Source of the DNA: Fen-183 sp036504335
GTDB taxonomy: Bacteria; Acidobacteriota; Thermoanaerobaculia; UBA5066
Direction of reading: 5' to 3'
Assembly (NCBI GenBank): GCA_036504335.1
Contig: DASXVJ010000019.1
Location: 4,307 to 68,306, forward strand
DNA: 64,000 nucleotides
The position numbers were made by a program, and so were the translations under genes. Positions 47,777 through 55,437 of the stretch are shown piece by piece. Within the stretch, counting starts at the first letter, position 1, and every line of letters starts with the position of its first letter. The notes beneath the pieces were generated by a model. That model had not been told where the DNA came from, did no database searches, and saw nothing but the letters and a program-made list of their open reading frames with translations.

Positions 47777-48285
47777 GCGCTTTCTCCTCCGGCCGCCGGG
47801 GGAACCAGCGTCGCGGCTTCCTCCATGAGCTTGTTCGTCTCCGCCATGGCCACGACCTCGCGCACCAGCGCCTGCGCGTGGAGCAGTAGCGTGAGGATCG
47901 CGGCCGCGAGGTGGAGCCACGCCGGAGTTGCGCCCGTGTGCGCCCCGGCGCCGAGGAGGCCCGCGGCGAGCGCCGACAGAGGCGCGAACGTGGCAAGGGC
48001 GGACGTCCGGGCCTTGAACTCCCTGACCCGCCGCAGGATGTAGTCGCGGCCTTCCGTGTCGGGCCGCTTCGCGGCGGCCTCCTTGAGGAGCTTGCCCGTC
48101 CCGATGAAGAAGAACAGGACCATCGACTGGGTGAACAGCGAGAACAGGACGGCCGGGACGGCGACCACGATGTGCCGGGCCGCGGGGAGAGCGCCCAGGG
48201 CGTGAGAGAGCGCCCAGCCGGACCAGGCGGACAGGCCCAGGGCGGCGAGCGTCACGAGGGAAAGGAGCGTCAGGGCCAGCGCCAC
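47773..48285 (-). CDS. Multi-pass membrane protein of unknown function
   Basis: A 170-aa protein. TM helices are VALALTLLSLVTLAALGLSAWSG, HIVVAVPAVLFSLFTQSMVLFFFIGTG, TSALATFAPLSALAAGLLGAG and LHLAAAILTLLLHAQALVREVVAM, with a basic cytosolic loop (ILRRVREFKAR). Not recognised. The GTG start is 12 nt from a plus-strand TATAAT (48297-48302) that may serve the divergent fadD gene. Its stop overlaps the SDR ATG. Confidence 0.6.
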   Translation of the reverse strand: MALALTLLSLVTLAALGLSAWSGWALSHALGALPAARHIVVAVPAVLFSLFTQSMVLFFFIGTGKLLKEAAAKRPDTEGRDYILRRVREFKARTSALATFAPLSALAAGLLGAGAHTGATPAWLHLAAAILTLLLHAQALVREVVAMAETNKLMEEAATLVPPAAGGESA

Positions 48286-48339
48286 GGGATCGTCACTATA
48301 ATCCGGGTTCCCGGCACAGAACGTTGGAGGGGATGCGTC

Positions 48340-50142
48340 ATGACGCCACGCACGCTGGTCGACATCTTCAGGAATCTCGAAAGGACCCCGAAGCCGGATC
48401 TCCTTCTCGTGAAGAAGTCGGGGGCGTGGACGCCGCTCTCGACCGCGCAGTTCATGGACAGCGTCAAGGCGGTGTCCTGTGCTCTCGAGGGTCTCGGCGT
48501 GAAGCAGGGCGGACGTGTCGCGCTCCTTTCCGAGAACCGACCCGAGTGGGCCATCGTGGACTTCGCCTGCCAGTGCTACGGCGCGGTCCTCGTGCCGATC
48601 TTTCCGACGATGGTCTCGGACCAGGTCACGTACCTCCTGAAAGACTCCGGCGCGACGGTGGCGTTCACGTCGAACGAGGAACAGGCCCGCAAGGTTCTGG
48701 CGGCGCGCGCCGCGTCGGCCGAGGTCAAGGCGTCGCTCCAGCACGTCATCAGCTTCGACACGTCCACGCTCGGAGGCGTCGCGCCGTTCACCGACGTCCT
48801 CGAGAAGGGCAAGGCCGCCCATGCCGCCGACCCCGCGGCGTTCGAGAAGCGGGCCGATGCGCGCAAGCCGGATGACCTCGCGACGTTCATCTACACCTCC
48901 GGTACGACGGGCGAGCCGAAGGGCGCGATGCTGACGCAGCAGAACTTCGTCTCGAACGTCGTCGCGGGCTGCTCGATCCTGCCGATCGACTCCGCCTGTG
49001 TCGCGCTGTCGTTTCTGCCCCTTGCACACGTCTTCGAGCGGATGCTCGAGTACGTCTACTACCATCGCTCCGCGACGATCGCCTTCGCCGAATCCATCGA
49101 CAAGCTGCGCGACAACATGGGCGAGGTGCACCCGCACCTCTTCGGCGCCGTCCCGCGCGTCTACGAGAAGATCTACGCGCGCGTCCAGGACAACCTCTCG
49201 AAGTCGTCGGCGGGCAAGCAGAAGCTCTTTGCGCAGGCGATCGACGTCGGCAAGAAGGTCGTCGAGCTGAAAGCGAAAAAGCAGACGCCCGACTTCGCGC
49301 TCGCGCTCCAGCACTTCGTCTTCGAGCGTCTCGTGTACCGCAAGGTGCGCGTGGCTCTCGGGTCGCGCTTCCGCTACGCGGTCTCGGGAGGAGCGCCGCT
49401 CGCCAAGGAGCTCGCGGAGTTCTTCTGGGCGATCGGCGTCGAGATCTACGAGGGCTACGGGCTCACGGAGACGAGCCCGGTCATCGCCGTGAACTGCCCG
49501 TCCGCATGGAGGCTCGGCGCCGTCGGAAAGATCCTGCCCGGCGTCGAGTGCCGGATCGCGCCGGACGGGGAGGTCCTGACGCGCGGGCCGCACGTCATGA
49601 AGGGCTACTACAACAAAGCGAAGGAGACGGCCGAGGCGATCGACTCCGAGGGCTGGTTCCACACGGGCGACATCGGCGTCATCGACGCGGACGGCTTCCT
49701 CGCGATCACGGATCGCAAGAAGGAAATCCTCGTCAACTCGAACGGCAAGAACATCGCCCCGGCGCCGATCGAGAGCTTCCTCAAGAGCCAGGACTTCGTC
49801 TCGCTGCCCGTGATCATCGGCGACAAGAGAAAGTTCCTGTCCTGCCTCATCATCCCGAACTTCGAGAAGCTCGCCGCGTGGGCGGAGGCGAACGGCTTCG
49901 CCGGGCGGCCGATGGACCAGCTCGTCCGGGAACCGCGCGTCCTGGCGCTGTTCCAGACGGCGATCGACCGGTGGAACGACGGCAAGGCCCACGAGCAGCT
50001 CGTACACCGGTTCGCGGTCCTCCCCAAGGACCTCACGATCGAGGACGGGGAGCTCACGCCGACGCTCAAGGTCAAGCGCCGCATCGTCGACCAGCACTAC
50101 AAGCACCTGATCGACGAGATGTACGAGGGTTCGGGCGCGTAG
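48340..50142 (+). CDS. fadD: Long-chain acyl-CoA synthetase (AMP-forming)
   Basis: A 600-aa FadD15-like adenylate-forming ligase that activates fatty acids as CoA thioesters. Motifs are FIYTSGTTGEPKGAMLT (P-loop), FLPLAHVFERM, GYGLTETSPVI, GEVLTRGPHVMKGYY, GWFHTGDIGVIDADGFLAITDRKKE and the C-terminal catalytic Lys region NSNGKNIAP. A GGAGGGG site precedes the ATG, with a TATAAT (48297-48302) further upstream. It feeds the beta-oxidation genes at 52-57 kb. Confidence 0.92.
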   Translation: MTPRTLVDIFRNLERTPKPDLLLVKKSGAWTPLSTAQFMDSVKAVSCALEGLGVKQGGRVALLSENRPEWAIVDFACQCYGAVLVPIFPTMVSDQVTYLLKDSGATVAFTSNEEQARKVLAARAASAEVKASLQHVISFDTSTLGGVAPFTDVLEKGKAAHAADPAAFEKRADARKPDDLATFIYTSGTTGEPKGAMLTQQNFVSNVVAGCSILPIDSACVALSFLPLAHVFERMLEYVYYHRSATIAFAESIDKLRDNMGEVHPHLFGAVPRVYEKIYARVQDNLSKSSAGKQKLFAQAIDVGKKVVELKAKKQTPDFALALQHFVFERLVYRKVRVALGSRFRYAVSGGAPLAKELAEFFWAIGVEIYEGYGLTETSPVIAVNCPSAWRLGAVGKILPGVECRIAPDGEVLTRGPHVMKGYYNKAKETAEAIDSEGWFHTGDIGVIDADGFLAITDRKKEILVNSNGKNIAPAPIESFLKSQDFVSLPVIIGDKRKFLSCLIIPNFEKLAAWAEANGFAGRPMDQLVREPRVLALFQTAIDRWNDGKAHEQLVHRFAVLPKDLTIEDGELTPTLKVKRRIVDQHYKHLIDEMYEGSGA

Positions 50143-50161
50143 GCCGCACCCCGGTTACGGA

Positions 50162-51121
50162 ATGCGCGTCGTCGTCGCCCTCGGAGGGAATGCCCTGCTT
50201 CGCCGCGGGGAGCCCATGACCGCGGAGAACCAGCGCGCGAACGTGCGCCGGGCCGCGGAGGCGCTCGCGCCGGTCGCGCGCGAGCACGAGCTCGTCATTT
50301 CGCACGGCAACGGCCCGCAGGTGGGGCTCCTCGCGCTGCAGTCCGAGTCGGGCCTCGACGCCGCGCACTTCCCGCTCGACGTCCTCGGCGCGCAGACCGA
50401 GGGAATGATCGGCTACATGATCGAGCAGGAGCTCGGCAACCTTCTCCCGTTCGAGAAGCCGTTCGCGACGCTCCTCACGATGGTCGAGGTCGACCTCGCG
50501 GACCCCGCCTTCCAGAACCCGACGAAGCCCATCGGCCCCGTCTATTCCGAGGAGGACGCGAAGCGCCTCGCGAAGGAGCGCGGATGGGCGATCGCGCCCG
50601 ACGGCGGGAAGTGGCGGCGGGTCGTCGCCTCGCCGCAGCCGAAACGCCTCTTCGAGCTCCGGCCGGTGAAATGGCTCCTCGAGAAGGGCACGATCGTGAT
50701 CTGCGGGGGAGGAGGCGGCATTCCGACGGTTTACGGCGAGGACGGAAAGCTCCACGGCGTGGAGTGCGTCATCGACAAGGACCGCGTGGCCTCTCTCCTC
50801 GCGCAGCAGCTCGACGCCGATTTCTTCGTGATGGCGACGGACGTGCCGGCCGTGTCGGTCGGGTGGGGAACGCCGTCCGCGAAGGCGATCCGGCGCGCGT
50901 CCCCCGCGGCGATCGGGCGCTTCGACTTCGCGTCCGGCTCGATGGGTCCGAAGGTCGGAGCGGCCCGCGACTTCGCCGAGCGGACCGGCAAGACGGCCGC
51001 GATCGGCGCGCTCGAGGACGTTCCGCGGATCCTCGCGGGCGAGGCGGGCACGCTCGTCTCGAACGGCGTCGCGACGATCGAGTGGGCGTCGCCCGAGAGC
51101 CTCTCCCTGTTCACGGAGTAG
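50162..51121 (+). CDS. arcC: Carbamate kinase
   Basis: A 319-aa amino-acid-kinase-fold enzyme (MRVVVALGGNALLRRG; VISHGNGPQVGLLALQ; CGGGGGIPTVYGEDG; GSMGPKVGAARDF). It interconverts carbamoyl phosphate plus ADP with ATP plus carbamate. No arginine deiminase or transcarbamylase gene lies nearby, so the carbamoyl phosphate source is not apparent here. It starts 19 nt after fadD, possibly in the same operon. Confidence 0.92.
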   Translation: MRVVVALGGNALLRRGEPMTAENQRANVRRAAEALAPVAREHELVISHGNGPQVGLLALQSESGLDAAHFPLDVLGAQTEGMIGYMIEQELGNLLPFEKPFATLLTMVEVDLADPAFQNPTKPIGPVYSEEDAKRLAKERGWAIAPDGGKWRRVVASPQPKRLFELRPVKWLLEKGTIVICGGGGGIPTVYGEDGKLHGVECVIDKDRVASLLAQQLDADFFVMATDVPAVSVGWGTPSAKAIRRASPAAIGRFDFASGSMGPKVGAARDFAERTGKTAAIGALEDVPRILAGEAGTLVSNGVATIEWASPESLSLFTE

Positions 51122-51220
51122 AAGCCGGGCCGGTGCCGGCGGGGCGGGTTCGAGCTTCACGGCGATGAATTCCGGGGCAGGCCGGCGCGTGGATCTTCGG
51201 GGATCGATGAAATCCGGCGC

Positions 51221-51250
51221 TTGACACTCCCGGGGTGCGCCCGATAGCCT
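51221..51250 (+). promoter_or_regulatory. Promoter of the tetR-fadA-fadB-fadE operon
   Basis: A perfect -35 TTGACA (51221-51226), 18-bp spacer and TAGCCT (51245-51250). The expected transcription start (about 51257) falls on the ATG codons at 51256/51259, inside the operator, so the message would be leaderless. Confidence 0.65.
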
Positions 51251-51252
51251 AC

Positions 51253-51270
51253 TGAATGATGGCTCATTCA
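51253..51270. promoter_or_regulatory. FadR-type TetR operator
   Basis: TGAATGA-TGGC-TCATTCA is a perfect 7-bp inverted repeat with a 4-bp spacer. Length and half-sites match the published FadR (YsiA) box of Bacillus as I recall it (TGAATGA-N4-TCATTCA). It covers the predicted transcription start and the tetR start codon, which implies autorepression. Confidence 0.7.
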
Positions 51271-51966
51271 TCGGGCCGGGACGGACTCGGTGCGGACCTG
51301 GCGGCCCTTGCGGCGGCCCCGGAAAAGGCGTCCCCTGGCGCCGACCCCGAGAAGCGCCGCCGGATCCTGGAGGCCGCGATCCGCACGTTCGGGCGCCGGG
51401 GCTTCCACGAGGCCCGGATCGCCGACATCGCGGCCGACGCGAAGGTCGCCGAGGGCACGGTCTACCTCTACTTCCGCAACAAGGAAGACCTCCTCGGAGT
51501 CGTCTTCGACGAGTCGATGGACGACGTTCTCGAGAAGGGCCGGGCGGTCGCGCGCACGGACGCGCCCGCCGCCGAGCGCCTCACGGCCCTCCTCGATCTC
51601 CACTTCCAGTTCATCGGGTCGGACCGCGACCTCGCGTCCGTCTTCCAGATCGAGCTCCGAAGGAGCGCCCGCCTCGTCGAGCGCTTCTCGCGCAGCAAGC
51701 TCGTCGAGCACTTTCGCCTCCTCGGCGACGTCCTGCGCGACGGCATCGCCCGCGGCGAGTTCCGCAAGGACCTCGACCCGCGCCTCGCGGTGCGCATCCT
51801 CTTCGGCGCGGCCGACGAGATCCTCTCGGAGTGGCTGCTCTCGGGGGAGAAGAAGCCCTCCGCCGATGCCAAGCAGCTCGTGGGAACTCTTCTTCAGGGT
51901 TTCGCGAGAGAAGAAAAGACTTCTTTGAAGGTGAAGAAAAACTCGAACAGGAGATCCCCCAAGTGA
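51256..51966 (+). CDS. TetR-family fatty-acid degradation regulator (FadR/PfmR-like)
   Basis: A 236-aa repressor. The N-terminal HTH is KRRRILEAAIRTFGRRGFHEARIADIAADAKVAEGTVYLYFRNKEDLL (residues ~33-82). The C-terminal ligand domain (LDLHFQFIGSDRDLASVFQIELRRSARLVERFSR...LFGAADEILSEWLL) resembles acyl-CoA-responsive TetR_C domains. It leads an operon with thiolase, FadB and acyl-CoA dehydrogenase and carries a FadR-type operator over its own start. No Shine-Dalgarno is present. An F-motif copy lies near its 3' end. Confidence 0.85.
   Translation: MMAHSSGRDGLGADLAALAAAPEKASPGADPEKRRRILEAAIRTFGRRGFHEARIADIAADAKVAEGTVYLYFRNKEDLLGVVFDESMDDVLEKGRAVARTDAPAAERLTALLDLHFQFIGSDRDLASVFQIELRRSARLVERFSRSKLVEHFRLLGDVLRDGIARGEFRKDLDPRLAVRILFGAADEILSEWLLSGEKKPSADAKQLVGTLLQGFAREEKTSLKVKKNSNRRSPK
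51916..51940 (+). repeat. Single F motif near the 3' end of tetR
   Basis: GACTTCTTTGAAGGTGAAGA, preceded by GAGAGAAGAAAA. In the tetR frame it reads KTSLKVKK, a different frame from most other copies. It ends about 23 nt before the thiolase start, and no R partner is seen nearby. Confidence 0.55.
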
Positions 51967-53219
51967 GCAAAACCGCGTTCATCCTCAACGGCGCCCGGAC
52001 GCCGTTCGCGCGCATGGGCACCGACTTCATGCGCGTGTCGGCCGTCGACCTCGGCCGCGCTGCGGCCGTCGAGGCGATGGCCCGCTCGGGCGTCGAGCCC
52101 TCGGCCGTCGACCAGTCGATCTTCGGGAACATCGCGACGCCCGTGGACGCCGCGAACATCGCGCGGATCATCGCGCTCCGCGCGGGCGTCCCGAAGGAGA
52201 AGCCGGCGCACTCGGTCTCGCGCAACTGCGCGTCGGGAATCGAGTCCGTCGTCGAGGCCGCGCGGCTGATCGCCGTCGGCGAGGCGGACGTCGTGCTCGC
52301 GGGCGGCGTCGAGAACATGACGCAGATCCCGTTCCTCTACCGCGACAGCGTGAAGGGCGTGTTCGCGAAAGCGGGCATGGCGAAGACGGCCGGCCAGCGC
52401 CTCGGCGCGCTCTCCGGAATGCCGTGGAAGGACCTCCTGAACCCGGTCATCGGCCTCAAGGAAGGGCTCAACGACCCCGCCTGCGACCTCGGGATGGGCG
52501 ACACGGCCGAGATCCTCGCGAAGGAAGGCCACCTCACGCGCGAGGAGCAGGACCATTTCGCGCTGCGCTCGCACCAGCGCGCCGCCGAGGCGCGGCCGAA
52601 GCTCGCCGCCGAGATCGTGCCGGTCCCGGTGCCGCCGGACTACGACCGCGTCCTCACGTTCGACAACGGCGTGCGCGAGAACCAGACGATGGAAGCGCTC
52701 GCGAAGCTCAAGCCGGTCTTCGACCGCCGGTACGGCACGGTCACGGCCGGAAACTCGTCGCAGATCACGGACGGTGGCGCGGCCGTCGTCGTGGCCTCGG
52801 AGGAGTTCGTCGCGAAACACGGCTTGAAGCCCCTCGGCCGCGTCGCGAGCTGGGGCTTCGCGGGCCTCGAGCCCGAGCGCATGGGCCTCGGCCCGGCGCG
52901 CTCGACGCCGCTCGCCCTGAAGAAGGCCGGCCTCTCGATGAAGGACATCGGCCTCATCGAGATGAACGAGGCGTTCGCGGCGCAGGTGCTCGCGAACCTC
53001 AAGGAGTTCGCCGCCTCGAAGGAGCTCGGCGAGATTTCCATGGACATCCTGAACGTGAACGGCGGGGCCATCGCCCTCGGACACCCCGTGGGCTGCACGG
53101 GCACCCGCCTCATCCTGACGCTCCTCCTCGAGATGCAGCGGCGCAAGGTCCGGCACGGGCTCGCGACCCTCTGCGTCGGCGGCGGGCAGGGCGCGTCCGT
53201 GATCCTGGAGGCGGTGTGA
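51963..53219 (+). CDS. fadA: Acetyl-CoA acyltransferase (thiolase)
   Basis: A 418-aa thiolase of fatty-acid beta-oxidation. The nucleophile Cys is in SRNCASGIESV near residue 86. NEAFAAQ, the GGAIALGHPVGCTGTR block with the catalytic His and Cys, and LCVGGGQG are all present. GTG 51963 overlaps the tetR stop. The next gene overlaps its TGA by one base, so fadA and fadB are translationally coupled. Confidence 0.92.
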   Translation: MSKTAFILNGARTPFARMGTDFMRVSAVDLGRAAAVEAMARSGVEPSAVDQSIFGNIATPVDAANIARIIALRAGVPKEKPAHSVSRNCASGIESVVEAARLIAVGEADVVLAGGVENMTQIPFLYRDSVKGVFAKAGMAKTAGQRLGALSGMPWKDLLNPVIGLKEGLNDPACDLGMGDTAEILAKEGHLTREEQDHFALRSHQRAAEARPKLAAEIVPVPVPPDYDRVLTFDNGVRENQTMEALAKLKPVFDRRYGTVTAGNSSQITDGGAAVVVASEEFVAKHGLKPLGRVASWGFAGLEPERMGLGPARSTPLALKKAGLSMKDIGLIEMNEAFAAQVLANLKEFAASKELGEISMDILNVNGGAIALGHPVGCTGTRLILTLLLEMQRRKVRHGLATLCVGGGQGASVILEAV

Positions 53220-55426
53220 TGGCGACCCTCGTCGAAGAAACCGTTCCCGTGAAGAGCGCCGCGGCCGCGGCGTCCGCATTCCGCCTCACCGTCGAGGCCG
53301 ACGGCCTCGCCGTCCTCGAGTTCGACACGCCGGGAGAGAAGGTCAACAAGTACTCGCGTCCCGTCATGCTCGAGCTCGACCGCGTCCTCGACGGCATCGG
53401 CGCGCGGACCGACATCAAGGCGCTCGTCCTCATCTCCCGGAAGCCCGGGGTCTTCATCGCGGGCGCCGACGTGAACGAGATCGCGAAGGCCGACGCGGGC
53501 GCCGACCCCGAGATGATCCGGGGCCCGCACCGCACCTTCAACAAACTCGCCAACCTGCCGTTCCCGACGGTCGCCGCGATCGAAGGCGCCTGCGTCGGCG
53601 GCGGGTGCGAAACCGTGCTGTCGATGGACTGGCGCCTCGCGTCCGACTCGCCGAAGACGCAGATCGGCCTCCCGGAGATCAAGCTCGGGATCCTTCCCGC
53701 GTGGGGCGGCACGACGCGCCTGCCGCGGATGATCGGCCTCGCGGGAGCGCTCGACGTCATCCTGGCGGGCAAGGTGCTCGACGCGAAGCGCGCGAGGAAG
53801 GCCGGCCTCGTGGACGAGGTCGTCCCGGCGGCGCTCCTCGAGGAGGTCGCGAGGGGCTATGCGCGCCGGAAGATCGGCACGAAGAAGCGCTCCAACGCGG
53901 GCCCCGGCGGCGGGCCCGCGCGCGTGCGCGAGGCCGGCCTTGCCGAGAAGTTCCTCGAGGGACCCGGCAAGGGCATCGTCTTCTCCAAGGCCCGCGCCTC
54001 GGTGATGAAGGAGACGAAGGGTCACTACCCGGCGCCGCTCGCGGCGCTCTCCGTGGTCGAGAAGGGCTTCGGCGCGCCTTTCGACAAGGCTCTGGAGGCC
54101 GAGGTCGAGGGCATCGGGACGCTCATCGGCACGCCGACGATGCGCTCCCTCGTCGGCCTCTTCTTTCGGATGGAAGAGGTCAAGAAGGAGACGGGCGTCG
54201 AGGCGCTCGGCGTCGGCGTCGTCAAGCCGCGCCGGATCGGGCGCGTCGGCGTCCTCGGCGCGGGCGCCATGGGCGGCGGCATCGCGCAGCTCGCGGCGGA
54301 CAGGGGTCTGCCGGTGCGGATGAAGGACATCAAGCCCGAGGCGCTCGCGCTCGGGTACGCGCAGGCCGCGCGGATCTGGAAGGAAAAGCTCAAGAAGCGC
54401 CGCATGACACGCGCGGAGTTCGCGGGGAAGATGGCGCTTCTCGGCGGATCGCTCGAGTACGCCGGCTTCGAGACGTGCGACATCACGATCGAGGCCGTGC
54501 TCGAGAAGATGGCCGTCAAGCACGCCGTCCTCGCCGAGTGGGAGAAGATCGTTCCGGCCGGCGCGATCTTCGCGTCCAACACCTCGACGCTCCCGATCAC
54601 GGAAATCGCCGCGAACGCGGCGCACCCCGAGCGCGTCGTCGGCATGCACTTCTTCAACCCGGTCTACAAGATGCCGCTCGTCGAGGTCATCTACGGAAAG
54701 AAGACCGATCCCGAGGTCACGGCGACGATCTTCGATCTCGCGAAGCGAATGGGGAAGACGCCGGTCGTCGTGAAGGACTCGCCGGGCTTCCTCGTGAACC
54801 GCATTCTCGGGCCGTACATCGCCGAGGGCGCGCGGCTCGTCCTCGAAGGCGTCGACTTCACGGCGATCGACAAGGCCATGCGCGCGTTCGGAATGCCGGT
54901 CGGCCCGATCGAGCTCCTCGACGACGTCGGGATCGACGTCGCGGCGAAGGCCTCCGAGACGCTTTCGAAGACCTGGCCCGACCGCATGCCGCAGGACCCG
55001 GCGCTCGAGAAGCTCGTCGCCGCGGGAAGGATCGGAAGGAAAGCGAAGAAGGGGTTCTATCTCTATGAAGGCGAGAGAAGGGGCGGCCCCGATCCCGAGG
55101 CCTATCGCGATCTCGGCCTCCCTTCACCTTCAAAGAATCTTTCTTCCTCCGAAATCCAGGAGCGTCTCGTTCTCCCGATGATCAACGAGGCGGCGTACTG
55201 CCTCTCCGAGGGCGTCGTCGCGAGCCCGGCGAAGCTGGACCTCGCGATGATCTTCGGCACGGGCTTCCCTCCGTTCCGCGGCGGGCTCTGCGCGCACGCG
55301 GACGCCCTCGGCGCGAAGGCGGTCGTCGAGGCGCTTCAGAAGCTGGCGAAGGAAAAAGGCGGCCGGTTCGCTCCGGCTCCGCTCCTGATCGAGATGGCGC
55401 GCACCAACAAGAAATTCTTCGAATGA
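53219..55426 (+). CDS. fadB: FadB-like enoyl-CoA hydratase / 3-hydroxyacyl-CoA dehydrogenase
   Basis: A 735-aa multifunctional enzyme. The N-terminal crotonase domain has SRKPGVFIAGADVNEIAKAD and IEGACVGGGCETVLSMDWR (oxyanion hole) and IGLPEIKLGILPAWGGTTRLPR with the Glu. The dehydrogenase starts near residue 340 (VGVLGAGAMGGGIAQLAAD) and has ASNTSTLPITEIA, GMHFFNPVYKMPLVEVI with the His, and KDSPGFLVNR. A C-terminal HCDH repeat follows, interrupted by an F-R pair (FYLYEGERRGG ... SPSKNLSSSE). It performs the middle two steps of beta-oxidation. Confidence 0.92.
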   Translation: MATLVEETVPVKSAAAAASAFRLTVEADGLAVLEFDTPGEKVNKYSRPVMLELDRVLDGIGARTDIKALVLISRKPGVFIAGADVNEIAKADAGADPEMIRGPHRTFNKLANLPFPTVAAIEGACVGGGCETVLSMDWRLASDSPKTQIGLPEIKLGILPAWGGTTRLPRMIGLAGALDVILAGKVLDAKRARKAGLVDEVVPAALLEEVARGYARRKIGTKKRSNAGPGGGPARVREAGLAEKFLEGPGKGIVFSKARASVMKETKGHYPAPLAALSVVEKGFGAPFDKALEAEVEGIGTLIGTPTMRSLVGLFFRMEEVKKETGVEALGVGVVKPRRIGRVGVLGAGAMGGGIAQLAADRGLPVRMKDIKPEALALGYAQAARIWKEKLKKRRMTRAEFAGKMALLGGSLEYAGFETCDITIEAVLEKMAVKHAVLAEWEKIVPAGAIFASNTSTLPITEIAANAAHPERVVGMHFFNPVYKMPLVEVIYGKKTDPEVTATIFDLAKRMGKTPVVVKDSPGFLVNRILGPYIAEGARLVLEGVDFTAIDKAMRAFGMPVGPIELLDDVGIDVAAKASETLSKTWPDRMPQDPALEKLVAAGRIGRKAKKGFYLYEGERRGGPDPEAYRDLGLPSPSKNLSSSEIQERLVLPMINEAAYCLSEGVVASPAKLDLAMIFGTGFPPFRGGLCAHADALGAKAVVEALQKLAKEKGGRFAPAPLLIEMARTNKKFFE
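55051..55143. repeat. Dispersed F-R inverted motif pair in fadB
   Basis: Degenerate F-like arm 55051-55077 (TTCTATCTCTATGAAGGCGA) and R arm 55118-55143 (CCTTCACCTTCAAAGAATC followed by TTTC). Loop about 40 bp. Confidence 0.5.
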
Positions 55427-55437
55427 GGGGAGCCGAG

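Noticed and set aside
50162..51121. Arginine deiminase (arc) operon
   Set aside because: Only carbamate kinase is present; no arcA, arcB or arcD neighbours are seen.
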